From Muribaculaceae bacterium (lineage in GTDB: Bacteria; Bacteroidota; Bacteroidia; Bacteroidales; Muribaculaceae), in assembly GCA_017559355.1 (NCBI GenBank), contig JAFYSL010000013.1:1-48082 (forward strand): a stretch of 48,082 nt of DNA, read 5' to 3'. Below the pieces are notes generated by a model that made no database searches, was not told where the DNA came from, and worked only from the letters and a program-made list of their open reading frames with translations. A program made the translations under genes and the position numbers. Of this stretch, positions 36,254-44,125 are shown one piece after another (the stretch's first letter is position 1; each line of letters begins with the position of its first letter).

Positions 36254-37090
36254 ATGATGACGTTGATTGTGGCTATAATTATGATTATGTTGGCGAGTGG
36301 AACTTCGGTTGCACAAATCGTTTCATACAAAAATTGTGCGTTTAATATTGATAGCATTCGTGAAGATTATAACGACCGTCCCTACTTCGGGCTATATAAA
36401 GATAATTATTTCATCTTCGGGCCACCCATAAACAAAGAACCAACATCACGAAACACAAACGCAAAATTTCAAATATCAATAGCCCAACGACTCACACGCA
36501 ATACCTTGCCTTGGGGTACATATTTGTATCTCTTTTACACCCAAAAATGCTTTTGGAATGTATTAGAACATTCGTTTCCAATGTCGGATGTGAATTTCAA
36601 TCCAGGCATAGGGCTTGGGAAACCTCTATTTGTAAAAGACCGCTATATCGGCGAGATGAAACTAATGGCTGAGCATGAGAGCAATGGTCGAGCAGGTGAT
36701 GAATCGCGATCGTGGAATAAAATTTCGCTTGGAGCAAATATTTTGATTGAGCCACAGTTTATCGTTCACGCTAAAGGGTGGATACCAATTATTGATAGTA
36801 AACACAACAAAGATATAGTGAAATATTGTGGCATGTATCAGATGGGAATCTCGTTTAATAGTAGAAACGAAAAATGGGGATTTAGTGCCCTATTGACAAA
36901 GCGAGGTGGGTGGAATTCCAACTATAATATTACGCTTGAAGCAAATTTCCGTATAAACAAAAAACACAATCAATACCTATTCCTCCAATTTTATAATGGA
37001 TATGGCGAGGGATTGCTTGAGTATAATAAATTTCACTCGCAGTTGCGAGCCGGAATAGTGATTAAACCTCGATTATTTAGCGATTTTTAG
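36254..37090 (+). CDS. pldA: outer-membrane phospholipase A
   Basis: 278 residues: a short signal peptide, then a 12-strand-barrel type protein. The active-site motif of OMPLA is visible as AEHESNGRAGDESRSWN, with His141 and Ser143 in the HxSNG arrangement and an Asn further on. The aromatic, alternating strands (WGTYLYLFYTQKCFWNV, YLFLQFYNGYGEG) fit a barrel. It hydrolyses phospholipids that reach the outer leaflet and helps keep outer-membrane asymmetry. It is divergent from the DUF4369 gene, and its end is 4 bases from the convergent DUF2752 gene with no terminator between them. A second ATG follows the first directly. Confidence 0.88.
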   Translation: MMTLIVAIIMIMLASGTSVAQIVSYKNCAFNIDSIREDYNDRPYFGLYKDNYFIFGPPINKEPTSRNTNAKFQISIAQRLTRNTLPWGTYLYLFYTQKCFWNVLEHSFPMSDVNFNPGIGLGKPLFVKDRYIGEMKLMAEHESNGRAGDESRSWNKISLGANILIEPQFIVHAKGWIPIIDSKHNKDIVKYCGMYQMGISFNSRNEKWGFSALLTKRGGWNSNYNITLEANFRINKKHNQYLFLQFYNGYGEGLLEYNKFHSQLRAGIVIKPRLFSDF

Positions 37091-37094
37091 GCAA

Positions 37095-37469
37095 TTAAAA
37101 GATATTGCGACCTATCCACCATGCTAATATGCTTCCAAGCACACTCCACACCACCCATCGCGAGTACACCATATTATAAAGTCGTGGCAATTGATTACGA
37201 TATAGGCTTGCTATAAGCATTAATATCAAAACAGGGGATAGTATCAATATTGCAGGGTTATAGTGCCACGCAGCCACAAAATCTCCATGGAGCAAAGCAT
37301 GAACCATGCGCTGACTACCACATCCAGCACATTCCCACCCTGTTAATTGATAGAATAGACACTTAGGAAAGAAATTATTTGCAGGGTCAAAGATATAATA
37401 TATCGCTACAAAAGCGCCGATAGCAATTGCTATCGGCACAACTATACGTATTGTTGATTTCGATATCAT
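37095..37469 (-). CDS. DUF2752 membrane protein
   Basis: I choose the ATG at 37469, which overlaps the stop of the upstream gene by 4 bases (ATGA), giving 124 residues. An upstream in-frame extension would lie within the previous gene. Three membrane segments are visible (about 8-30, 70-90, 100-120). The family motif is CLFYQLTGWECAGCGSQRM, with CxxCG ready to bind a metal or form a disulphide. DUF2752 proteins have no known function. Pairing with a CD225 protein recurs in Bacteroidota as far as I recall. Confidence 0.8.
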   Translation of the reverse strand: MISKSTIRIVVPIAIAIGAFVAIYYIFDPANNFFPKCLFYQLTGWECAGCGSQRMVHALLHGDFVAAWHYNPAILILSPVLILMLIASLYRNQLPRLYNMVYSRWVVWSVLGSILAWWIGRNIF

Positions 37470-37897
37470 AATAAAGCAAGTGCGAATTGTATAGGCATCA
37501 TCAATAGTCCTATAACGAAACTTAATATCACCCAAAGGGCAGCTCGTTCGGAGTATTTATCAGCGCCCTCATAGTCGCCACTATCAAACTTTGATTTTAC
37601 CCCCAAAGAATAGGATATAGCTATGATTCCAGGTATGAGACAGCAACAAAATGTCGACAAAATAGCCCATACAAGATAGGTGGGTGGAGATTTTCGAGGT
37701 GGAATAGGACGCACACCCGATTGTCGCAATTCATAGGGGGTGAACAATCCCACCAATTCCTCCATTTGAGCCGCTGGAAGCCATTGAGTCATACCCTCAC
37801 GCCACACAAGCGCATTGGCAGGAATACGCATCAACAACAACTGTTCTCGCGTATAAGGCCCTTCACGACTACCATCTACCGAAATCCAATATTCCAT
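37466..37897 (-). CDS. GYF_2 domain plus CD225/dispanin-like membrane protein
   Basis: 143 residues in two parts. Residues 1-55 form a GYF_2 (DUF4339) domain: EYWISVDGSREGPYTREQLL and MTQWLPAA. Residues about 70-143 contain two membrane segments in the dispanin pattern: YLVWAILSTFCCCLIPGI, then ISYSLGVKSKFDSGDYEGA and SERAALWVILSFVIGLL. The cysteine cluster next to the first segment is typical of CD225 proteins. GYF domains bind proline-rich peptides, so it may recruit a partner to the membrane. It is 13 bases after deoC and overlaps the DUF2752 gene. Confidence 0.82.
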   Translation of the reverse strand: MEYWISVDGSREGPYTREQLLLMRIPANALVWREGMTQWLPAAQMEELVGLFTPYELRQSGVRPIPPRKSPPTYLVWAILSTFCCCLIPGIIAISYSLGVKSKFDSGDYEGADKYSERAALWVILSFVIGLLMMPIQFALALL

Positions 37898-37910
37898 ATC
37901 AAGAAGAGGA

Positions 37911-38795
37911 TTAGAAGAAGTTAACCTCTTGACCTACGATGTCGCTCAAAAGATTATTTGCAAGACGACTTGCACCAATACGGAAGTATTCATTTGTGAG
38001 CCATTTTTCGCCAAGCACCTCTTTGATTACTGTATAATAAGCCACAGCATCTTCAGTTGTAGCAATGCCACCCGATGCCTTAATACCTACCATATTACCA
38101 GTTTTTTCGTAGTATTCTTTGATACATTTTGCCATCACATATGCAGCCTCAAGTGTTGCACCTGGATAACCTTTACCTGTTGATGTTTTGAGGAAGTCAG
38201 CACCCGAGTAGAGTGAAAGAATTGACGCAGCCTTGATGTCGGCAGCAGTTTTCAACGCACCAGTTTCGAGAATTACTTTCAAACGAGCGTCGCGACACAC
38301 AGCCTTCAATTCAGCGATTTCATCGCACACACTTTCATAGTCGCCATCATAATAGTTGCCCAAATTAAATACAATATCAATTTCATCAGCACCACTATCA
38401 ACTGCAAGAGCAGTTTCGGCAACTTTCACCTCAATAAATGATTGTGAAGATGGGAAACAAGCCGACACACAAGCAATATCAACATCGCTCACTTCAAGTA
38501 CCGAACGTACCACTTGTGCAAAACATGGATACACACATATTGCAGCTACGTTTTTCAATTCGCCATACTCTTCGTCAAAAGCATTCACGCGTTCCACAAA
38601 TTTTGTTACCGATTGAGACGAATCTGTAGAGTTAAGAGTAGTCAAGTCGATAGTGTTAAACAAGAATTTATACACATCTTGATTCTTATTTTCTTCCACG
38701 TGATCGGCAAGAATTTTTGCCACCGCAGCTTTCACTTTTTCATCATCTGCCACCACAGCACTGGCAGCAATTGTGTCACGATATTTATCACTCAT
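37911..38795 (-). CDS. deoC: deoxyribose-phosphate aldolase
   Basis: It splits 2-deoxyribose 5-phosphate into glyceraldehyde 3-phosphate and acetaldehyde. The Schiff-base lysine is in VGIKASGGI near the C-terminus. Other active-site pieces are AICVYPCF, EIDIVFNLG, LKVILETGAL and DFLKTSTGKGYPGATLEA. I choose the ATG at 38795 (MSDKYRD), giving 294 residues. An upstream ATG at 38843 would place the -7 element TAACTTTG inside the coding sequence. It is the first gene of a three-gene unit with the GYF/CD225 and DUF2752 genes. Confidence 0.94.
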   Translation of the reverse strand: MSDKYRDTIAASAVVADDEKVKAAVAKILADHVEENKNQDVYKFLFNTIDLTTLNSTDSSQSVTKFVERVNAFDEEYGELKNVAAICVYPCFAQVVRSVLEVSDVDIACVSACFPSSQSFIEVKVAETALAVDSGADEIDIVFNLGNYYDGDYESVCDEIAELKAVCRDARLKVILETGALKTAADIKAASILSLYSGADFLKTSTGKGYPGATLEAAYVMAKCIKEYYEKTGNMVGIKASGGIATTEDAVAYYTVIKEVLGEKWLTNEYFRIGASRLANNLLSDIVGQEVNFF

Positions 38796-38830
38796 AATAG
38801 TATCTGTTTTTGTTATTTTACTTCTTAAAA

Positions 38831-38838
38831 CAAAGTTA
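38831..38838 (-). promoter_or_regulatory. -7 element of deoC
   Basis: Minus-strand TAACTTTG matches the consensus and lies 35 bases before the chosen deoC start. No -33 TTTG at the normal distance is visible. Confidence 0.4.
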
Positions 38839-38901
38839 AGCAATTATTCTTGGTTATTCATATATGCCTCAACAAAATTAATCTGACAAATAATTAAATA
38901 C

Positions 38902-39237
38902 CTATTTTAACTTGGGGTTGTTGAGATGTCGATTTTTGTCGCGCAATGTCTTTTTCTCAATATTACGTTGCAAAGCCTCAGTGAGATCAATACCCTCTTG
39001 ATTGGCAATTGCCATTGTTACCCATAGAAGATCGGCAAGTTCATCGGCAAGGTTTGGAGTTTCCCCCTCCTTAAATGATTGGTCGCCATGCAATCGAGCC
39101 ATAATTCGCGCCACCTCACCTGTTTCCTCTGCGAGAATCGCCATATTTGTGAGTGGAGAAAAATACCTCACCCCTATGGTCGTAATCCAATCGTTGACCA
39201 ACTTTTGTGCGTCGCGCAATGTGATGTCGTTGTTCAT
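38902..39237 (-). CDS. MazG-like nucleotide pyrophosphohydrolase
   Basis: 111 residues, an all-helical single MazG domain. Metal-binding acidic residues follow the family pattern: EETGEVARIMARL (about 30-42) and NLADELADLLWVTMAIAN (about 62-79), the ExxE and ExxD parts. It hydrolyses (d)NTPs, probably damaged or non-canonical ones, to monophosphates. The start overlaps the dtd stop by 4 bases (ATGA), so the two are translationally coupled. Confidence 0.88.
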   Translation of the reverse strand: MNNDITLRDAQKLVNDWITTIGVRYFSPLTNMAILAEETGEVARIMARLHGDQSFKEGETPNLADELADLLWVTMAIANQEGIDLTEALQRNIEKKTLRDKNRHLNNPKLK

Positions 39238-39686
39238 TCCTTGAGTTTTGAGTCTATAATAATAGTAACAGGACCGTCGTTGATAAGTTCAACCTTCATG
39301 TCGGCACCAAATACACCTTTTCCAGTGGGTTTGCCAAGTGCTTGCCCCACTTGGTCGCAATAAGCCTCATAAAGTGGCACTGCCACATCATGCCCTGCAG
39401 CACGAATGTATGAAGGGCGATTCCCCTTGCGAGTTGAGGCAGTGAGAGTAAATTGACTTACTGCCAATACATCCCCTCCGGCATCTATTACCGAACGATT
39501 CATCACTCCATTTTCGTCATCAAAAATGCGTAGAGCCGTTGTTTTTCCCACAAGCCATTTCACATCTTCGAGGGTATCGTCATGCTCCACCCCCACAAGC
39601 ACCATAAGACCTTTGCCTATTGATGATTTCAATTCACCATCAACAGTAACCGAAGCTCGGCTCACACGTTGTATTACAAGTCGCAT
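39234..39686 (-). CDS. dtd: D-aminoacyl-tRNA deacylase
   Basis: It frees tRNA charged with D-amino acids. I choose the ATG at 39686 (MRLVIQRVSRASVTVDG), the standard family start, giving 150 residues; an upstream in-frame stretch of 20 residues overlaps the promoter. Motifs: VLVGVEHDDT, AVSQFTLTASTRKGNRPSY (the SQFTL motif, catalytic Thr) and GKGVFGADMKVELINDGPVT (GxxG and NDGPVT). It leads the dtd-mazG pair, with deoC further downstream. Confidence 0.95.
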   Translation of the reverse strand: MRLVIQRVSRASVTVDGELKSSIGKGLMVLVGVEHDDTLEDVKWLVGKTTALRIFDDENGVMNRSVIDAGGDVLAVSQFTLTASTRKGNRPSYIRAAGHDVAVPLYEAYCDQVGQALGKPTGKGVFGADMKVELINDGPVTIIIDSKLKE

Positions 39687-39707
39687 AATAATTCTATTTA
39701 TTCTTTG

Positions 39708-39738
39708 CAAAAATAGCATAAAGAATTGAAACAACAAA
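39708..39738 (-). promoter_or_regulatory. promoter of dtd-mazG
   Basis: On the minus strand TTTG (39738-39735) and TATTTTTG (39715-39708) are 19 bp apart. The -33 element touches the hairpin that follows the gene at 39826, so termination and initiation sites are packed together. Confidence 0.6.
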
Positions 39739-39925
39739 GCGAGCAACCCTTGTGGATTGCTCGCTCGATATGGAGGTTAATTGAGAAAAATCTCAAACAA
39801 GAGAAAATCTCTTTCCTTTTTCCTCTTACTTAATGTAAACTTTTGAAGTTTTGTTACCTTGTACTTTGATATAAGTACCGTTAGTTGGGTTGTCAACTTT
39901 CACACCTTGTAGGTTGTAGTATTCA
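39732..39925 (-). repeat. duplicated 3' end and UTR, copy 1
   Basis: This block, covering the last codons of the 39826 gene and about 95 bases after it, closely matches 43918-44125. The shared parts include the hairpin, TCGATATGGAGGTTAATTGA and AATCTCAAACAAGAGAAAA, all outside coding sequence. Conservation of non-coding DNA points to a fairly recent segmental duplication. Confidence 0.75.
39739..39764 (-). terminator. hairpin after the giant secreted protein gene
   Basis: GCGAGCAA (39739-39746) pairs with TTGCTCGC (39757-39764); inner bases add pairs past one mismatch. The same hairpin occurs in perfect form at 43925-43950. No strong T run follows on the minus strand, so it may be a processing or stability element rather than a terminator. 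Confidence 0.5.
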
Positions 39926-42900
39926 GTTTCAGCTTCTTCAGCTTCAATACCTTCAACACCTGTGAGGCTTACAATCTTCATTGTGTTGTTTGCAATGTCA
40001 ACTTCGATTTCAACTTCGCCTGATGCACATTTCCAAGCTAGCGTGTTACCACCCCTGTTATTGGTCATATCATAGACTTTTCCATTTTCAACCAAAAGGT
40101 CGGTTTCAGTAGCTCCATAACGAGTACCTGCATTAACTGCGTCCCAAGAGTCGCCGAGTGTTGTTGCGAATTGGAAGTAACCGTAACCATTGTCAACGTT
40201 GTTAACATTGATAGAACCTTCGTAAACACCTTCGCCTTTGTGAGCAAATGCAACGCCCTCGCTTGTCGACCAATCCAATTCATTAATGTTGCCGATAGCG
40301 TAGATTACTTCAGGATAATTCACCACACCTTGGAGTGTGAGAGTGTTATTTACAAGGTCAATAGTAACTTTATATGTGCCAGCAACTGATATATTGATAT
40401 CGTTGCTATATCCAGCAGTCAATTCAACTGGTTCGCCAATCGCTATAGGATTAGATGCTACATTAAGACCTGTTGCGTTAAATTCACCCCAATCACCTTT
40501 TGTTGTTGAAAGTTTGAATATTGTATTTACAAAATCAACAGTTGCAGTATAAACACCATTTTCGCCAGTGATTTCAAGTGGTGTAGTAGGAGCCCAAGCA
40601 TTGTCGTGACCTACCATATACACAGCAACTGGATATACTGGAGCAGGTTCAGGAGTAGTAGTTGAAGCAGTCAAAGTAGAGAGGTCGCCAGCTACAGTGA
40701 TAGTCCACACACCAGCCCATGGAAGAATAATATCTCGTCCATCTTTATCTACTGAAAGGTTTACTGTACCACCATTAGTGAGTGCTGCATCTACAGCGAG
40801 GTTGCCAGCACAGAATTCATCCCAATCACCTCTGTTTGTTGAAATCTTGAATCCAGTTGTTGCTTCTGAAAGAGTGAATACATAATTTTTACCATCAAAT
40901 TCAAATTCAACTGCATTATAAGGATCCCAACCAGAAACTTCTTCACCATTACCTACTATATAAAGAGGAGCTACTGCTTCATAGCTTACAGCATATTTTG
41001 AAGCTGCAGTTGTAGTGAATTCATTGTTTTCGCGTGGAAGAGAGAAACCTTTAAGATATTCACCAGAGTTACCGCAAATGTAGATATTACCAGCAAGGTC
41101 CCAAGCAATGTCGTAAAGGTTGCGACCGATACCGTGATTGATAATATATTTTTCAGTCAAAATAGGAGTATTATCGGCAGCATATTCGATGTCGTAGATA
41201 GTGAAAGTAGTAGTTGATGAAGAGATAGCGATTTGAGTGTTATCAGCATTCAAACGGATACCAGCACCACCACGATATTTACCACCAGCACCTTCAAAGT
41301 ATTTCACTTCACCATTAGCATCAACATATACTAATGCAGGGTTATCATCGGTAGGAGATTGGCGCATTTGGCAATACCAGAAACCACCACGATTGTCATA
41401 CTCTACGTTAGTTGTTTGAGGAGCAGTTGTTGCTTGAGGAAGAGCTGCATGTTGAACAGGAGTAGGAAGAGTTGTTCCATTACCTAACGCATATTCGTCA
41501 ATTCTCGAACCTTTCCAGCTATAAACCCAAAGAGCTTGTTGAGCTGAAAGTGCCATCATTTTAAGACTTTCGCCCGAACCTTTGATATCAAAGCCCAAGT
41601 TTGGACCTGCAATGAAGTTGCCTGCTGCATCGTTGAATGCATATGTTGAAGCATCAAGCGAACCAGCACCTAAAAGAGAAGTAAAATTATCTTCAGCAAT
41701 AAGAGATTCAGCATCTTTAGCCACTGCGATATAAGAACCTGTGTCGTTGCAACGAGTTACAAAGATACGACCATCTTCTGCTACACGCACGCGAGCCAAG
41801 TCGGCACCTTCAGTAACTGAACCTGATGCAACTTTTTCGTCAGGAGTGAAACCTCCCATAAATGCATACAATCCAGTTTGAGGATTTTTCACTGGTTGCA
41901 TGTCAGGAGTGAAGATGTAAAGACCATTACCACCACCATTAGCACTCCAATATGTAGCATTTGTAGTTTTGATACCTTCTGTTACATATACATTACCAAA
42001 CGCAGCACTTTCCATGTTGTTGTCAACATCTACGCCACGTGGGTGATAGAAACGATATGCAGCAAATTCTTTAATTTCTGATTGAGCTGCACTTGTAACT
42101 TTAACTTCCCAAGTATAAGTGTCGGTTTCTTGACCTGCGAGGTCAATAGCTACTGTGTGCGCTCCTTTTGAAGTTTCACCTTCTTTAGTGATTACTACTT
42201 CACCAGCGCTATTTTTTACGATAATTTCAGTAGCTGTAGCATCAGCATTGAGAGAGTAGTTAATGTTCATAACACCATTTTCAACAGTGCTTGACAATGC
42301 GTAAGCAAATGGGTTAGCATTACCAGCGCCAGGAGTTACAGTAGGAACAACTGGACCTGCTTCATACTTCACAGCGTATTTTGAAGCAGCCTTTGTTGTA
42401 AAGTCATTGTTTGCACGAGGAATAGAGAAACCTTTCACATATTCGCTTGTTGCATTACCTGCATATACGTTGCCTGCAACGTCCCATGCAAGGCAATAAA
42501 GGTTATTACCAGTTACAGTAATACGATGAGTTTCTGTAAGAGATACAGCTCCACTTTCAGCATAACTAATGTCATAAATAGAGAATTGCTTACCATAAGC
42601 ACTTGCCGCAGCAAGACGTGTACCATCAGGACTTACAGCAAGAGCTCCACGACGACGCGCTACAGCGCCAGCTCCTTCAAAATGTTGAATTGTACCATTA
42701 GCATCAACATAAACCAAAGCAGGTTGTAAGTCTGATGGAGTTTCACGAGATTGGCAATACCAAATACCTCCACGATTGTCGTAAGCAACTTCTACCGAAC
42801 GGTCATAAGCAATAGTATATTTCTTATCCAAAGCTGCTACAGCAGTACCTGTTGGAAGAGTATTTGATGTGCCAATTTTATATTCCATTGTGCGATTATT

Positions 42901-43812
42901 TGAATACGCAAAAGACAATGAATTATCCGCACAAGAGAGAGCAATAATCTTAGTATCAGCACCTGCACCTTTCACATCAAAACCTTGGTTGGGACCAACA
43001 AGGAAGTTGCCATTTGCATCAGTGTAATATTTTGTATCGGTCATTGTTTTACCTGCAACAAGTGATGTGAGTTCTCCACCATTTTGAAGGTCCTCAACAC
43101 TTTTAGCCGACAAAATAAAATCACCTTCGTTATTGTGGCGAGTAACAAAGATGCGACCATCTTCAGCCACTGCTACACGAGCATAGTCAGCACCTGCCGA
43201 TGTACTTGTTCCAAGTGTTTTTGAAAAAGTAAGCGATGGGTTATAAAAACGAGGTTTGCCATCTTTGTTTAGAATTTGGTCTCCACCAGCAGTGTACATA
43301 TAAAGACCAGAGCCTTCTGATCCATCAGCTTGCGCACTCACATACCCTGATGTTTTACCATTTGTGTAACCTTCAGCAATGAAAAGAGTACCGAAAGAAG
43401 GGCTTTCCATACTGTTGTCAACATCAAGACCTGATGGGTGATAGAATTTCAAAAGTTTGAATTCTTTTACAGCTGTTTGAGCAGCACCTGTAACTTTGAT
43501 TTCCCAAGTGTAGGTGTCAGATGGTTGACCTGAGAGGTCTACTGATACAGTGTGAGCTCCTTTGGTTAAGCCAGAAAGAGTTTGAGTAATCACTGCTTGA
43601 CCTGCACTATTTTTCACGATAAGAGAGGCTGCCGAAGCTTTCTCATTAAGAGAATAGTTAACTTTAATTACACCATTCTCCACTGTGCTCGACAACGCAT
43701 AAGCAAACGGATTGGCAGTACCCCCTGTAGCAGGAGTAACGGCCGTTTGCGCCGAAGCTACTCCCGATGCCACCAATAATGAGGTAGCGAGGACTAAATT
43801 ACGTAATTTCAT
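39826..43812 (-). CDS. giant secreted protein: two propeller-like modules, three SusE/F-like domains, C-terminal sorting tail
   Basis: 1328 residues. Signal peptide 1-22. Two similar modules of about 450 residues follow (from residues 34 and 500), each with an Ig-like front (NPFAYALSSTVENG... YSLN) and a larger part rich in aromatic/Gly strands (FYHPSGLDVDN, ARVAVAEDGRIFVTR, VEVAYDNRGGIWYCQ), which looks like a beta-propeller. Three small beta-sandwich domains follow at about 947-1062, 1064-1168 and 1170-1290 (PLYIVGNGEEVSGWDP, VYMVGHDNAWAPT, VIYAIGNINELDWS), resembling SusE/SusF starch-binding-type domains. The last 35 residues (EYYNLQGVKVDNPTNGTYIK...) are a T9SS-like sorting tail. Function is unknown; glycan binding outside the cell is plausible. 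Confidence 0.75.
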   Translation of the reverse strand: MKLRNLVLATSLLVASGVASAQTAVTPATGGTANPFAYALSSTVENGVIKVNYSLNEKASAASLIVKNSAGQAVITQTLSGLTKGAHTVSVDLSGQPSDTYTWEIKVTGAAQTAVKEFKLLKFYHPSGLDVDNSMESPSFGTLFIAEGYTNGKTSGYVSAQADGSEGSGLYMYTAGGDQILNKDGKPRFYNPSLTFSKTLGTSTSAGADYARVAVAEDGRIFVTRHNNEGDFILSAKSVEDLQNGGELTSLVAGKTMTDTKYYTDANGNFLVGPNQGFDVKGAGADTKIIALSCADNSLSFAYSNNRTMEYKIGTSNTLPTGTAVAALDKKYTIAYDRSVEVAYDNRGGIWYCQSRETPSDLQPALVYVDANGTIQHFEGAGAVARRRGALAVSPDGTRLAAASAYGKQFSIYDISYAESGAVSLTETHRITVTGNNLYCLAWDVAGNVYAGNATSEYVKGFSIPRANNDFTTKAASKYAVKYEAGPVVPTVTPGAGNANPFAYALSSTVENGVMNINYSLNADATATEIIVKNSAGEVVITKEGETSKGAHTVAIDLAGQETDTYTWEVKVTSAAQSEIKEFAAYRFYHPRGVDVDNNMESAAFGNVYVTEGIKTTNATYWSANGGGNGLYIFTPDMQPVKNPQTGLYAFMGGFTPDEKVASGSVTEGADLARVRVAEDGRIFVTRCNDTGSYIAVAKDAESLIAEDNFTSLLGAGSLDASTYAFNDAAGNFIAGPNLGFDIKGSGESLKMMALSAQQALWVYSWKGSRIDEYALGNGTTLPTPVQHAALPQATTAPQTTNVEYDNRGGFWYCQMRQSPTDDNPALVYVDANGEVKYFEGAGGKYRGGAGIRLNADNTQIAISSSTTTFTIYDIEYAADNTPILTEKYIINHGIGRNLYDIAWDLAGNIYICGNSGEYLKGFSLPRENNEFTTTAASKYAVSYEAVAPLYIVGNGEEVSGWDPYNAVEFEFDGKNYVFTLSEATTGFKISTNRGDWDEFCAGNLAVDAALTNGGTVNLSVDKDGRDIILPWAGVWTITVAGDLSTLTASTTTPEPAPVYPVAVYMVGHDNAWAPTTPLEITGENGVYTATVDFVNTIFKLSTTKGDWGEFNATGLNVASNPIAIGEPVELTAGYSNDINISVAGTYKVTIDLVNNTLTLQGVVNYPEVIYAIGNINELDWSTSEGVAFAHKGEGVYEGSINVNNVDNGYGYFQFATTLGDSWDAVNAGTRYGATETDLLVENGKVYDMTNNRGGNTLAWKCASGEVEIEVDIANNTMKIVSLTGVEGIEAEEAETEYYNLQGVKVDNPTNGTYIKVQGNKTSKVYIK
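40972..42315 (-). repeat. propeller-like module, copy 2 (inside the 39826 gene)
   Basis: About 448 residues from NPFAYALSSTVENGVM to KYAVSYEAV. By eye it is clearly homologous to copy 1 (42361-43713) and to copy 3 in the amidase gene (44190-45531), with insertions limited to short loops. Confidence 0.75.
42361..43713 (-). repeat. propeller-like module, copy 1 (inside the 39826 gene)
   Basis: About 451 residues from NPFAYALSSTVENGVI to KYAVKYEAG. It looks closer to copy 3 of the amidase protein than to copy 2 in several stretches (for example SGYVSAQADGS versus SGYISAQADGS, and TEGYNQGKSSG versus AEGYTNGKTSG). Confidence 0.75.
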
Positions 43813-43917
43813 AAATTAATTTTAGGTTAGTAATAAATTGATTTTTATGCAACAAAGATAATATAAAGAATTGAAAATTGAGAATTTAGAGTCAAAAAAA
43901 TAAAGATAGCAATTAAC

Positions 43918-44125
43918 CAACAAAGCGAGCAACCCTTGTGGGTTGCTCGCTCGATATGGAGGTTAATTGATAAAAATCTCAAACAAGAGAAAAACTCTCT
44001 ACTTTTTCATCTTTCCTTTTTCCTCTTACTTGATGTAAACTTTTTCCGTTTTCTTACCTTGTACTTTGATGAATACACCATTTGAAGGATTAGAAACTTT
44101 CACACCTTGGAGGTTGTAGTATTCA
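43918..44125 (-). repeat. duplicated 3' end and UTR, copy 2
   Basis: This is the counterpart of 39732-39925, here behind the amidase gene. It differs mainly by a short insertion near 44000. Confidence 0.75.
43925..43950 (-). terminator. hairpin after the amidase-propeller gene
   Basis: GCGAGCAACCC (43925-43935) and GGGTTGCTCGC (43940-43950) form a perfect 11-bp stem with a TTGT loop, 76 bases after the stop codon. The remainder of 43813-44025 is AT-rich spacer with no clear promoter for the downstream gene. Confidence 0.6.
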
